NCBI RefSeq assembly: GCF_030297555.1 | Contig: NZ_AP028136.1 | Location: 62,001 to 126,000, forward strand | Length of the DNA: 64,000 nucleotides | From: Polynucleobacter sp. HIN5 | GTDB lineage: Bacteria; Pseudomonadota; Gammaproteobacteria; Burkholderiales; Burkholderiaceae | Direction of reading: 5' to 3' | In this document: piece by piece, positions 9,739 to 19,700 of the stretch | How the letters are laid out: the number at the start of each line of letters is the position of its first letter | Position numbering within the stretch: the first letter of the stretch is position 1 | Position numbers and translations under genes: made by a program | Notes under the pieces: generated by a model | Database searches by the model: none | Seen by the model: only the letters and a program-made list of their open reading frames with translations | Told to the model about the DNA's origin: nothing

Positions 9739-10122
9739 ATGCAGAACACCCCTTCATCCCAGATTGACAAAATTGATGATAAGCAATTTCATCAACTGGC
9801 TAGCCACCTGTTGCAATCGATTGAACTGTCGCTAGAAAACGCTGATGAGCGTTTAGATCTCGACCTTGATATTGCTCGTCAAGGGGGCAATGTGATTAAT
9901 ATTGTTTTTCGGGATCGTAGCGTGGTCGTAGTCAATACCCAGCCGCCCCTGCATGAAATTTGGGTGGCTTGTAAAGCCGGAGGCTTTCACTACCGTTGGG
10001 CCGGAGTGATTAACCAGCCACTCTGGCTTGATACAAAAACTGGTAATGAGCTGCTCGCCGATTTATCCCGCTTTGTGAGCGACCAGGCGGGGCAGACAGT
10101 TGAAATTAACTTACTTGATTAG
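9739..10122 (+). CDS. cyaY: CyaY (bacterial frataxin)
   Basis: 127 residues; an acidic first helix (Asp/Glu-rich, about 28-50, '[15 protein letters not shown]') and beta-sheet segments '[19 protein letters not shown]' and '[15 protein letters not shown]' match frataxin. CyaY binds iron and the IscS desulfurase and tunes Fe-S cluster assembly. It is divergent from lptM-lysA, the same neighbourhood as E. coli cyaY-yifL. Its 3' end overlaps that of aroB by 17 nt, tail to tail. No ribosome-binding site is clear. Confidence 0.93.
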   Translation: MQNTPSSQIDKIDDKQFHQLASHLLQSIELSLENADERLDLDLDIARQGGNVINIVFRDRSVVVVNTQPPLHEIWVACKAGGFHYRWAGVINQPLWLDTKTGNELLADLSRFVSDQAGQTVEINLLD

Positions 10123-11188
10123 TCGTTAAGACCTGCTCAACAATCGCATCATCAACCGCTTCAATTTTTGCTTTGCCAATTTTCTCAAGGGTGATGTAGC
10201 GAATTTCACCGCCCTCGGATTTTTTATCGATGCGCATTAAATCAAAGAAACGGCTGTTTCCAAGTTTTGGCGCACAATTGGGCAAACCCATTGCCATAAC
10301 GAGTTTTTTGATACGACTTACTTCCTCGGTTTTTAAATAACCCAGACGAGAAGATAAATCAGCCGCCATCACCATTCCACATCCCACGGCCTCACCATGC
10401 AGCCATTCTCCATAGCCTAAGCCAGATTCAATGGCATGGCCAAAAGTATGACCAAAATTTAAGATGGCACGAATCCCAGATTCCTTCTCGTCGGCGGCCA
10501 CTACTGCCGATTTAATTTCGCAAGAACGCTCGACCGCATGACTCATGGCGCCACTATCGCAATTTAATAGTTCTTGACGGTGCGCTTCAATCCAATTAAA
10601 AAATTCAGCGTCTGCAATTGCGCCGTGTTTGATGACCTCCGCCAAGCCGGCTGATAGTTCTCTTGGCGGGAGTGATTTGAGGGTATCAAGGTCAGCAATA
10701 ACCGCAACCGGCTGATGAAAGGCGCCAATCATATTTTTACCAAGCGGGTGATTAATCCCAGTCTTACCGCCTACTGAAGAATCAACCTGAGCTAATAAAG
10801 TCGTGGGTACTTGAACAAATTGAATGCCGCGCATAAAGCTAGCCGCTGCAAACCCCACCATATCACCAATCACGCCACCACCGAGAGCGATTAGTACTGA
10901 TTTGCGGTCAGCCCCATGGGTTAATAAGGCATCGAAAATTTTCTGTAGAGTAGCCCAGTCTTTGTAAGACTCCCCGTCGGGTAGAACAATCTCATGAACC
11001 GACTTCGCGTCGCCTGAAATGGTTTGGATCAACGTCTTGCTATAGAGGGGCCCCACGGTTGTGTTGGTGACCACGAATACCGATTTGCCGGCAATCCAAG
11101 GCTTAAATAGCTCTGGCTTTTTGAGAAGCCCTGAGCCAATGTAAATGGGATAGCTGCGCTCACCGAGGGATACATTCAGAGTTTTCAT
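10106..11188 (-). CDS. aroB: 3-dehydroquinate synthase
   Basis: 360 residues. It cyclises DAHP to 3-dehydroquinate, step two of the shikimate pathway, using NAD and a divalent metal. Visible motifs: '[10 protein letters not shown]', the NAD-binding '[14 protein letters not shown]', '[18 protein letters not shown]' and the metal ligand region '[11 protein letters not shown]'. The start overlaps the aroK stop by 4 nt (ATGA), so the two are co-translated. The order pilQ-aroK-aroB is conserved in many beta- and gamma-proteobacteria. Confidence 0.97.
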   Translation of the reverse strand: MKTLNVSLGERSYPIYIGSGLLKKPELFKPWIAGKSVFVVTNTTVGPLYSKTLIQTISGDAKSVHEIVLPDGESYKDWATLQKIFDALLTHGADRKSVLIALGGGVIGDMVGFAAASFMRGIQFVQVPTTLLAQVDSSVGGKTGINHPLGKNMIGAFHQPVAVIADLDTLKSLPPRELSAGLAEVIKHGAIADAEFFNWIEAHRQELLNCDSGAMSHAVERSCEIKSAVVAADEKESGIRAILNFGHTFGHAIESGLGYGEWLHGEAVGCGMVMAADLSSRLGYLKTEEVSRIKKLVMAMGLPNCAPKLGNSRFFDLMRIDKKSEGGEIRYITLEKIGKAKIEAVDDAIVEQVLTTNQVS

Positions 11189-11709
11189 GGTGCTAATTCA
11201 AGTTGCATGAGTAAAGAGCTTGCGAGTTGATTGACGCTTGGTTTACCAGTCTCAATAATAAAGTCTGCGATTTCGCGATAGAGTGGATCGCGAATGGCGT
11301 ATAAGTTTTCTAAGATTGCTTTTGAGTCACCATGTTGCAACAGGGGGCGACCCTCACCTCCTTTAGTGCGATGCCAAAGTTCAATCGGGTTGGCATGCAG
11401 GTAAATGACCGTACCACGTTCAGCTAGCACCTTACGGTTCTCTGGGAGCAGTACTGCGCCACCACCGGTAGCGAGCACAATCGATTGCTCGCGGGTTAAC
11501 TCGTCAATAATTTGTGCCTCGCGTTTACGAAAACCTGCTTCACCTTCCATCTCAAAAATGGTTGGTATCTTGACCCCGCAGCGCTCTTCAAGTGCGTGGT
11601 CAGAATCGATAAAGCGTCGCTCGAGTTTGCGGGCAATTAATTTCCCGACCGTTGATTTGCCAGCTCCCATCAGCCCAATCAGAAAGATATTGGAATTTTC
11701 AATGTCCAT
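11185..11709 (-). CDS. aroK: Shikimate kinase
   Basis: 174 residues. It phosphorylates shikimate with ATP. The P-loop 'GLMGAGKST' is at 12-20, '[11 protein letters not shown]' carries the shikimate-binding Asp, and 'LATGGGAVL' the Gly-rich substrate loop; the lid has 'KGGEGRPLL'. It lies 9 nt after pilQ and overlaps aroB. A TAGAAT hexamer (11716-11721), sharing the pilQ stop codon, stands exactly 6 nt before the ATG and may be an internal promoter giving a leaderless message. Confidence 0.96.
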   Translation of the reverse strand: MDIENSNIFLIGLMGAGKSTVGKLIARKLERRFIDSDHALEERCGVKIPTIFEMEGEAGFRKREAQIIDELTREQSIVLATGGGAVLLPENRKVLAERGTVIYLHANPIELWHRTKGGEGRPLLQHGDSKAILENLYAIRDPLYREIADFIIETGKPSVNQLASSLLMQLELAP

Positions 11710-11718
11710 AGCATCATT

Positions 11719-12837
11719 CTATTCGGGTTTATCTAAGATAGTGGGTGTTAGAAAGACGAGAAGTTCTGTTTTATCTCGCAAAGTTGATTGATGTTTAAAC
11801 AGATGCCCGATCAAGGGAATATCACCCAAGAGTGGGATTTTGACGGTGTCATCACGCTCCGTCGTTTGATAAATACCACCCAAGATGACCGTCCCGCCAT
11901 TCTCAACGCTGACTTCGGAGCTCAGATTCTTAGTATCGATGGCGTAGCCTTGTTCTGTCTTCATACCTACACTATCTTTATTAATGGCAACCAATAAAGA
12001 GACTTTGCCGTCATGATGAATCTTGGGAATCACCTCGAGACGCAAGTTCGCTTTACGGAATTGAATTTTGTTACCTCCATTTGAAGAGGAGGTTTGGTAC
12101 GGTAGTTCAGTGCCTTGTTCTATAGTTGCTTTCACCATATCGGCGGTCATGATGCGGGGATTGGACAATATCTTGCCCTGCCCATCGCTCTCTAAGGCGC
12201 TTAATTCCACATCGAGAAGACGGGTGGCATTTTTACTAAGAAGGGTCGCCGCGGCAGTCACTGGCTCAAATCCACTAAGGCCGCCAGCCCCAAGTGGTGA
12301 TCCTAGTTCAAACGAACCCTGAACCCGATCGCTCCCTTCGGGGAGATTCTTTGCTTGCGATCGCAAGCCAAGCTTGGCGCCAAGATTACGTGCAAAGCGA
12401 TGGTCAGCTTCAACAATCCGCGCCTCAATCAAAATTTGCCGGGGTGTGCCATGATGATCGCCCCCAAAGGGGAGTGCTGAGTCATCCCGACGTTGTTTTT
12501 GGAAAGCGTTGATTTCTTGATGCGGTGCAATCCAATAGACCCCCTGATTGCGTATGAACCGCAAGCCTCGGCTTGCCAAGATCGTTGATAACGCAGTTTG
12601 CCATGGAACATCGACAAGCTGAACATCAATACTTCCTTGAATACTAGGACTTAATACAAAATGCGTATTGCCAAGTTGCCCCAATACATGGAGCAAATCC
12701 ACTAGTGGCATCTCTTTTGCTGAAATACTAATTGGAGTACTCAGTGCAGCATTACCACTGGCCGCGTGGTATGCAAATGTGTTTTGTGGGCCAAGTAAAA
12801 GCCAAATCCAACAGTATCGAAATATCACATGCTTCAT
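11719..12837 (-). CDS. pilQ: Short PilQ-type secretin
   Basis: 372 residues with a signal peptide (about 1-22, 'NTFA/YHA'). A secretin/TonB short N-terminal domain follows (about 35-105, 'MPLVDLLHVLGQLG', 'VDVPWQTALSTILASRGL'), then the secretin barrel domain from about 130 ('QILIEARIVEADHRFARNLG', 'GGTVILGGIYQ', 'PLLGDIPLIGHLFKH', 'TELLVFLTP'). PilQ is the outer-membrane pore of type IV pili. Typical PilQ is about 600-750 residues with AMIN domains; those are missing here. It overlaps the upstream gene by 4 nt. The usual pilMNO genes are absent from this locus. Confidence 0.85.
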   Translation of the reverse strand: MKHVIFRYCWIWLLLGPQNTFAYHAASGNAALSTPISISAKEMPLVDLLHVLGQLGNTHFVLSPSIQGSIDVQLVDVPWQTALSTILASRGLRFIRNQGVYWIAPHQEINAFQKQRRDDSALPFGGDHHGTPRQILIEARIVEADHRFARNLGAKLGLRSQAKNLPEGSDRVQGSFELGSPLGAGGLSGFEPVTAAATLLSKNATRLLDVELSALESDGQGKILSNPRIMTADMVKATIEQGTELPYQTSSSNGGNKIQFRKANLRLEVIPKIHHDGKVSLLVAINKDSVGMKTEQGYAIDTKNLSSEVSVENGGTVILGGIYQTTERDDTVKIPLLGDIPLIGHLFKHQSTLRDKTELLVFLTPTILDKPE

Positions 12838-13508
12838 GGCGAAATCAGCACCACTTGCTTTCCTCCGGGACCCTGTAAGGTGACCTGGGACTCGTCAAAG
12901 TGGGTGATCTGCCAGGAAGGTTTAGCAAACCCATGTTTTGCAAAGAGTCGACTTTGTTGGCCATCATGAAGCATCACGAAGGCGCCATCCTTATTCTTGC
13001 TAATACCCAAATGACGCCATTTCTTTAAATCGACCTCATCGGGATCGGGGATAACTGATCGCTTCGTTTCTTTGACAGAAATGTGTCGCTTTGCTTGGAT
13101 CTCCTCCAGAAACTCCATCATCTGCTCTAGATTTTCGTCAGCCTGGCTATGAAGTTCGTCAATTTGGCTTTGAATTGTCATCAACTCTTTCTTCATAGCT
13201 GTTTGGTTTGGCTCACCCTGGCCAAGTTCGGCAAGTTCCCGAACCTGGATGGTCAAATAAACCAAAGTTATAAGCATCGCTACAAAACTAATTCCAGCAA
13301 TGAGCATTCCTGGGTGAAGCGATGCTAGGGGCAATTCTTTGAAGGCGTTAAGGCCTGGCCAGGATTGGCTCATTTGATTGTGCCTTGCTGCCTGTTGCTT
13401 GCTTTGTAAATGATCAGCCTGGGTTTCATGTTCCAAAATGGCAGGATCGTCGCCTAGACTTTGCAAGGTTTCGTCAAAATCCTCTCGTTTGATATTGCGA
13501 TAGACCAT
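12834..13508 (-). CDS. Unrecognised inner-membrane coiled-coil protein of the pilQ locus
   Basis: 224 residues, no family recognised with confidence. The N-terminal 70 residues are acidic/Gln-rich and cytoplasmic in character. One transmembrane helix follows (about 71-92, 'GMLIAGISFVAMLITLVYLT'), then a Gln/Glu-rich coiled coil (about 93-145). The C-terminal small beta-type domain (about 165-224) has 'FVMLHDGQQSRLFAKHG' and ends 'GGKQVVLISP'. Position (mrcA, this gene, pilQ, aroK, aroB) is where pilMNOP normally lie. The C-terminal domain could play a PilP-like secretin-linking role, but sequence similarity to PilP is not evident by eye. Confidence 0.6.
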   Translation of the reverse strand: MVYRNIKREDFDETLQSLGDDPAILEHETQADHLQSKQQAARHNQMSQSWPGLNAFKELPLASLHPGMLIAGISFVAMLITLVYLTIQVRELAELGQGEPNQTAMKKELMTIQSQIDELHSQADENLEQMMEFLEEIQAKRHISVKETKRSVIPDPDEVDLKKWRHLGISKNKDGAFVMLHDGQQSRLFAKHGFAKPSWQITHFDESQVTLQGPGGKQVVLISP

Positions 13509-13571
13509 GCCCTATTGTGTTGGTGGGCGCTAGTTATTGAAATCAGCAAACCCGGATTAATTGATCGGTCA

Positions 13572-13600
13572 TTCTTACAAATGCTGTAGGACCATATAAT
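13572..13600 (+). promoter_or_regulatory. Candidate mrcA promoter, leaderless geometry
   Basis: A perfect TATAAT (13595-13600) has a weak -35 match TTCTTA (13572-13577) at a 17-nt spacing. The hexamer ends exactly 6 nt before the ATG at 13607, so transcription would begin on the start codon. No usable Shine-Dalgarno sequence is present. Confidence 0.5.
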
Positions 13601-13606
13601 TTGGAG

Positions 13607-15904
13607 ATGGCTAATCTACCGAGCAAAAAACCGCCCTTCCAACGGGGTTCGGGTACTCGTTTTTCTGAGAAGTCAGGTGCCAGCCCGCTCATTAAAGCCC
13701 TATTGATTTTGATGGTGGTGCTTGGCTTGTTATTTACCATGTTAGTCGCCTACGCATTCATTATTGCGAAGCCAAACTTACCGAATATTTCAGCGCTAGT
13801 GGATTACAACCCCAAAGAGCCGCTGCGGATCTATACCGCCGATAAGGTATTAATAGGTGAGTTTGGAGAGGAACGGCGAAGCGTTGTCCCTCTCAATGAA
13901 ATTCCTGTCTATTTAAAGTATGCAGTAATTGCGATTGAAGATGATCGTTTCTATAGTCATGGCGGCGTTGATTACTGGGGTGTATTGCGAGCAACTTTAG
14001 CCAATTTAAGAGGAAGCCTCTCCCAAGGGGCGTCGACCATCACCATGCAGGTGGCGCGTAATTTTTTCTTAAGCAATGAGAAGACCTTCAGTCGTAAGCT
14101 TTATGAGGTACTCCTTGCTTGGGAGATCGAAGCCCAATTAACCAAGGATAAGATTCTTGAGATTTACATGAATCAAATTTATTTGGGTCAGCGCGCCTAT
14201 GGATTTGCGAGCGCCTCCAAAATTTATTTTGGTAAAGAACTCAAAGATATCAGCGTTGCTGAGGCAGCGATGCTAGCAGGTCTACCAAAGGCGCCTTCTG
14301 CCTATAACCCCGTGAGTAACTATAAGCGCGCCAAGATTCGTCAAGAGTATATTTTGCAGCGCATGCGTGACCTCTCGTACATTACGCCGGCCGATTATGA
14401 CAAGGCAATGGCGGAGACCATCAAGATCCGTGGCCTAGGAAAAGAGTTTGATACTCGCGGTGATTTCGTTGCGGAGATGGCCAGACAGTTGCTCTTTTCT
14501 CAGTACGGCGATATTATTTATTCGCAGGGCATTAATGTTTACACCACCGTCTTAAAGGCAGATCAAGACGCTGCCTATGCTGCAGTTCGCAAAGGTATCT
14601 TTGACTACGATTTGCGGCATGCATATCGGGGACCAGAGGGTTTTATTGAGTTACCCCAAGACCCTGTAAAGCGCCAACGCACGATCGACGATGCCTTGCT
14701 TGATTATCCAGCGCTGGATGAATTGCAATCCGGAGTGGTATTGGAGGCAAGCCCTAAAGAATTAAAGGTCATGATTGCAACCGGAGAACAAATCACAATT
14801 AAAGGAGATGCTTTAAAGCTGGCGAGCGCCTCATTATCGGAATCTGCACAACCTAAACGACGGATTCGTCCGGGGGCGGTCGTTCGACTGCTTAACGATG
14901 ATGGGGTTTGGAAGTTAGCTCAATTACCTCAAGTCGAGGCTGCGTTCGTAGCTCTTGATCCAAATGATGGGGCAATTTTGGCCCTGGTGGGCGGATTTGA
15001 TTTTCGTCGTAATAAATTTAATCACGTCACGCAAGCCTTTCGTCAGCCAGGCTCGGCATTTAAACCCTTTGTTTATGCTGCAGCTCTTGAAAAGGGTTTG
15101 AGCCCTTCAACCATGGTCAATGACGCACCATTGTCGATTGGGGCTTTGGAGACCGGCAGCCAAGTATGGCAACCTAAGAACTACGATGGCAAGTTTGATG
15201 GGATGATGCGGCTGCGGACTGCATTGTCGAAGTCTAAAAATTTAGTATCGGTTCGTGTCATTCGCAAGATAGGCCCATCGTATACCCAAGAATTTATTCA
15301 GCGCTTTGGTTTTGAGCCTGACAAGCATCCTCCGTATCTCACGATGGCCCTTGGCGCAGGTTCGGTCACGCCATTGCAAATGGCCAGTGCTTACAGCGTG
15401 TTTGCGAATGGCGGCTATTTTGTTAACCCCTATTTGATTGATAAGGTCACGGATGCAAAAGGTCAAACCTTGTTTGAGGCGAACCCAGTGCGTGTTGGAA
15501 AAAATGCGATTCGTGTCTTGGATGAGCGAACAACCTTTGTAATGGATAGCATGTTGCAAGAAATTACTAAGACGGGAACCGCAGCGCGTGCCAGGCCTGC
15601 GCTAGGTCGTAACGATATCGCTGGAAAAACGGGTACAACGAATGATTCGCACGATGCATGGTTTGCTGGTTACAACCCTCGGGTTGCGGCAGTGGCTTGG
15701 ATTGGTTTTGATAACCCAAGAAGCCTAGGCGACCGTGAGACAGGTGGCGGCTTAGCATTGCCAGTTTGGATTAACTTTATGTCGGTGGCCTTGCGAGGCG
15801 TCCCCGAGATAAACCGCACCCCTCCGCCGGGAGTTTCTGAGTACGATGGCGATTGGATTATTCCTGAGTTCGCTCCCTTGGGCGGCGTTCGCCAAATTAA
15901 TTAA
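13607..15904 (+). CDS. mrcA: Penicillin-binding protein 1A (bifunctional glycosyltransferase/transpeptidase)
   Basis: 765 residues. A transmembrane helix (about 27-50) anchors it to the inner membrane. The GT51 domain has the catalytic Glu111 in 'IEDDRFYSHGG' and 'GASTITMQVARNFF'. The transpeptidase domain has the acylated Ser483 in 'GSAFKPF', the 'SKSKN' region and K674-T-G-T ('AGKTGTTNDSHDAWF'). It polymerises and cross-links peptidoglycan. The ATG at 13607 is preferred; an in-frame TTG at 13601 lies two codons upstream. It is divergent from the pilQ locus, as ponA/mrcA commonly is from pil genes. Confidence 0.96.
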   Translation: MANLPSKKPPFQRGSGTRFSEKSGASPLIKALLILMVVLGLLFTMLVAYAFIIAKPNLPNISALVDYNPKEPLRIYTADKVLIGEFGEERRSVVPLNEIPVYLKYAVIAIEDDRFYSHGGVDYWGVLRATLANLRGSLSQGASTITMQVARNFFLSNEKTFSRKLYEVLLAWEIEAQLTKDKILEIYMNQIYLGQRAYGFASASKIYFGKELKDISVAEAAMLAGLPKAPSAYNPVSNYKRAKIRQEYILQRMRDLSYITPADYDKAMAETIKIRGLGKEFDTRGDFVAEMARQLLFSQYGDIIYSQGINVYTTVLKADQDAAYAAVRKGIFDYDLRHAYRGPEGFIELPQDPVKRQRTIDDALLDYPALDELQSGVVLEASPKELKVMIATGEQITIKGDALKLASASLSESAQPKRRIRPGAVVRLLNDDGVWKLAQLPQVEAAFVALDPNDGAILALVGGFDFRRNKFNHVTQAFRQPGSAFKPFVYAAALEKGLSPSTMVNDAPLSIGALETGSQVWQPKNYDGKFDGMMRLRTALSKSKNLVSVRVIRKIGPSYTQEFIQRFGFEPDKHPPYLTMALGAGSVTPLQMASAYSVFANGGYFVNPYLIDKVTDAKGQTLFEANPVRVGKNAIRVLDERTTFVMDSMLQEITKTGTAARARPALGRNDIAGKTGTTNDSHDAWFAGYNPRVAAVAWIGFDNPRSLGDRETGGGLALPVWINFMSVALRGVPEINRTPPPGVSEYDGDWIIPEFAPLGGVRQIN

Positions 15905-15910
15905 GTAGAG

Positions 15911-16594
15911 ATGGCCCGTAAAGCACGCTTGGTCATTGCTGGACAAGCAATGCATCTTTTGGTTCGTGGCCACAATCGTCAAACCATATTTAGCCATGAT
16001 GCGGATTGCCGAATTTATCTTGACTGGTTACGCGATGCTGCCAAAGAGTTTGGATGTGCCGTCCATGCTTATGCCTTGATGCCCAACCATGCACACGTAT
16101 TAGCCACCCCTCGTTTTGAATATTCCTTATCCAAAACAATGCAATCCTTGGGGCGACGCTACGCGCAATACATCAATCGACAACAAGGTACCTCGGGCAC
16201 GATTTGGGAGGGTCGCTTTTGTTCTTCCCTGATTGATCCAATGTATGCCTTACGAGTCCAGCGCTACATTGAACTTAACCCTGTGCGCGCCGGACTGGAG
16301 TCTCGCGCTGAGGACTGTAAAAATACCAGCTACCAAAGCCACATTGGGGGCAAAGGTGAGACTTGGCTAACCGATCACCCAAGCTTTTGGGGTTTAGGCA
16401 ACACCCCTTTTGAGAGGCAGCTGGCCTGGGCGGCTTTTGTGAGGGAGGGGGCGCCGCATCATGAGGATCGGGCAATTACTGAGCATTTAATCCGCTCAAG
16501 ACCCTGGGTAAGCCCTGAATTTATCAAGCAAAATCCTAAGATGAGCCTGAATCAATGGCAGGTCAAGCCGCGTGGCAGACCAAAAAAACTTTAA
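15911..16594 (+). CDS. REP-associated tyrosine (Y1) transposase, RAYT type
   Basis: 227 residues, IS200-like Y1 fold: 'VRGHNRQTIF', the metal-binding HxH at His60/His62 ('MPNHAHVLATP'), a helix with candidate catalytic tyrosines Tyr84/Tyr87 ('RRYAQYINR'), 'GTIWEGRF', and 'RYIELNPVRAGL', all typical of RAYTs. The basic tail 'KPRGRPKKL' is also characteristic. RAYTs are usually single-copy domesticated enzymes tied to palindromic REP DNA. The gene starts 6 nt after mrcA and is followed by an inverted repeat (16596-16650). It appears intact; whether it is active is unknown. Confidence 0.88.
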   Translation: MARKARLVIAGQAMHLLVRGHNRQTIFSHDADCRIYLDWLRDAAKEFGCAVHAYALMPNHAHVLATPRFEYSLSKTMQSLGRRYAQYINRQQGTSGTIWEGRFCSSLIDPMYALRVQRYIELNPVRAGLESRAEDCKNTSYQSHIGGKGETWLTDHPSFWGLGNTPFERQLAWAAFVREGAPHHEDRAITEHLIRSRPWVSPEFIKQNPKMSLNQWQVKPRGRPKKL

Positions 16595-16595
16595 G

Positions 16596-16650
16596 TCTGT
16601 CCCTATTTAATTTAATTTCTATTCTTCCCCCATTATTTAAATGGGACAGA
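16596..16650. repeat. Inverted repeat downstream of the RAYT gene
   Basis: TCTGTCCC (16596-16603) is exactly complementary to GGGACAGA (16643-16650). AT-rich inner arms (TATTTAAT and TTATTTAAA) extend the symmetry imperfectly. The left arm begins 1 nt after the transposase stop. This is what a RAYT-linked palindrome or element end would look like. A transcription terminator is less likely as no T-run follows. Confidence 0.55.
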
Positions 16651-16717
16651 GTCATTAAATTTCTATTGCATCCCTTAGTGGATTCCCCTATATTTACCCT
16701 CCCGGCCTTTATTTGAA

Positions 16718-16735
16718 GCAATCCATGGGGATTGC
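16718..16735 (+). promoter_or_regulatory. Hairpin in the gltB leader
   Basis: GCAATCC (16718-16724) and GGATTGC (16729-16735) form a perfect 7-bp stem with an ATGG loop, flanked by CCGGCC (16702-16707) and CGGCC (16736-16740). It lies 27 nt before the gltB start in a 168-nt gap. It could be a leader structure or a protein-binding palindrome; function unknown. Confidence 0.4.
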
Positions 16736-16762
16736 CGGCCGCATGACCAATTTGGATTAAAT

Positions 16763-19700
16763 ATGAATCATCTCGAGTTACGTCCGTCCGCTCAAGGTCT
16801 CTACGACCCTCAAAATGAACACGATGCCTGTGGCGTTGGTTTTGTGGCGCACATCAAGGGCAAAAAATCCCATGACATCATCACTCAAGGATTAAAGATC
16901 CTGGAAAACCTCGATCACCGGGGCGCTGTGGGTGCTGACCCACTCATGGGTGACGGCGCCGGAATATTGATTCAAATTCCTGATGAGCTGTATCGCAGCG
17001 AGATGAAAAAGCAGGGGGTCGAGTTGCCACCCGTTGGCGAATATGGCGTTGGCATGATCTTTTTGCCTAAAGAGAACGCGTCACGATTAGCGTGCGAGCA
17101 AGAGTTAGAGCGCACCGTACGTCAAGAAGGACAAATTGTATTGGGTTGGCGCGATGTGCCGATCGATCGTGCGATGCCGATGTCGCCAACCGTGAAAAAA
17201 ACCGAACCAATTATTCGTCAAATATTTATTGGGCGTGGTCGTGACATCATGACCACCGACGCACTCGAGCGCAAACTCTATGTGATTCGTAAAACGGCAA
17301 GTCATGCGATTCAAGATTTGCACCTCAAACACGGTAAAGAATATTTCGTGGCATCGATGTCTGCGCGGACTGTGGTGTACAAAGGCCTCTTATTGGCCAG
17401 TCAAGTGGGCGCCTATTATTGCGATCTTAAAGATCCCAAAGCAGTGTCAGCTCTGGCATTGGTGCATCAGCGCTTCTCAACCAATACCTTCCCAGCGTGG
17501 GAACTAGCTCACCCATACCGCTTGCTTGCTCACAATGGTGAGATTAATACGGTGAAGGGGAATGTGAACTGGATCAATGCACGCACGGGCGCAATTAGCT
17601 CACCTGTACTAGGCGATGATTTGCAAAAGCTGTGGCCACTAATTTATCCAGGTCAATCCGATACCGCATCCTTTGACAACTGCCTTGAGCTCTTGGTGAT
17701 GGCCGGTTATCCGCTTGCGCAAGCCATGATGATGATGATTCCTGAAGCATGGGAACAGCATACCCTCATGGATGAAAACCGCCGCGCCTTTTATGAGTAC
17801 CACGCTGCCATGATGGAGCCATGGGATGGCCCCGCCGCCATGGCCTTTACCGATGGGCGTCAGATTGGCGCTACCCTGGATCGTAACGGCTTACGACCTG
17901 CGCGCTATTACGTGACCGATGATGATTTGGTCATCATGGCCTCTGAGGCCGGTGTGTTGCCAATTTCAGAAAATAAGATTGTGCAAAAGTGGCGCTTACA
18001 GCCTGGCAAGATGTTTATGATCGACATGGATCAAGGTCGCATCATCGACGACGTAGAGCTGAAGAACTCGGTCTCCAAAGCCAAGCCATATAAGAGCTGG
18101 ATTGATGCGGTGCGTGTGAAGCTTGATGAGTTGGATGTCAGCAAAAAAGACACCCAAGACGATGCTAAACATATTCGCCCTGCTGCAAAGTTACTCGATC
18201 GTCAGCAGGCATTTGGTTATAGCCAGGAGGATCTCAAATACCTAATGGCACCCATGGCACAAAATGCGGAAGAGGCAATTGGGTCGATGGGCAATGACAG
18301 TCCGCTTGCAGTTTTATCGGATCGCAGCAAGTCGCTCTACAACTACTTTAAGCAATTATTTGCTCAGGTTACCAATCCTCCAATTGATCCGATTCGTGAG
18401 AATCTGGTGATGTCTTTGGTGTCCTTTGTTGGACCAAAGCCCAACCTATTAGATACCAACAATATCAATCCCCCGATGCGTTTGGAGATCAGTCAGCCGG
18501 TCTTGGACTTGGATGACATGACCAAGGTGCGTCATATTGAACATTACACCGGTGGTAAGTTCCGTTCGTATGAATTAGATATTTGTTATCCAGTTGCCTG
18601 GGGCAAGGAGGGGATCGAGGCACGTTTGGCTTCGTTGTGTGCTGAGGCAACCGATGCAGTGCGCAGTGGATTCAATATATTAATTGTGAGCGATCGCCAA
18701 GTGGATCGAGACCATATGGCGATTCCAGCGCTCTTGGCAACTTCGGCCATTCATCAGCACTTGGTGGAGCGTGGTTTGCGGACTAGCACTGGTCTAGTCG
18801 TGGAGACTGGCAGCGCTCGCGAGGTTCATCACTTTGCATTACTTGCTGGGTATGGTGCCGAAGCGATTCATCCCTATTTGGCGATGGAGACCTTGGCTGA
18901 AATGGCCAAAGGTCTATCGGGTGACCTATCGCCTGAGAAGGCGATTAAGAACTTTGTCAAGGCCATTGGTAAGGGCTTGCAAAAGGTGATGTCGAAGATG
19001 GGTATTTCTACTTATATGTCCTATACCGGATCGCAAATCTTTGAGGCGATTGGTCTTAATCATGAGCTCATTGATAAGTATTTCAAAGGGACCTCTTCGA
19101 ACGTAGGCGGAATTGGTGTGTTCGAAGTTGCTGAAGAAGCCTTACGGATGCACCATGCCGCGTTTGGTGATGATCCTGTATTGGCTGATATGTTGGATGC
19201 GGGTGGAGAGTACGCGTATCGGGTACGTGGTGAGAAACATATGTGGACACCCGATTCGATTGCAAAGCTACAACATGCGACTCGCACTGGGCCAGAGAAG
19301 GGTTATCAAACCTATAAAGAGTACGCCAATCTGATTAATGATCAGAGTAAGCGTTTGATGACTTTACGAGGATTATTTGAGTTCAAGATCGATCCGAATA
19401 AAGCCATTCCGCTCGATGAAGTCGAGCCTGCCAAGGAGATTGTGAAACGCTTTGCAACGGGTGCGATGTCCTTAGGTTCAATTTCGACCGAGGCCCATGC
19501 AACTTTAGCAATCGCAATGAATCGCATTGGTGGTAAATCCAATACGGGTGAGGGCGGCGAAGATCCAAATCGCTATGTCAATGAACTCAAAGGGATTCCG
19601 ATTAAGAAGGGTGAGACGCTTGCCAGCATCTTAGGCAAGGATGTCGTTGAGGCAGATATTCCATTACAAGACGGCGACTCATTGCGTTCGAAAATTAAGC

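Noticed and set aside
9710..9757. Longer N-terminus of the LptM-like lipoprotein
   Set aside because: It would put 16 polar and Cys-containing residues before the signal peptide and overlap the start of cyaY.
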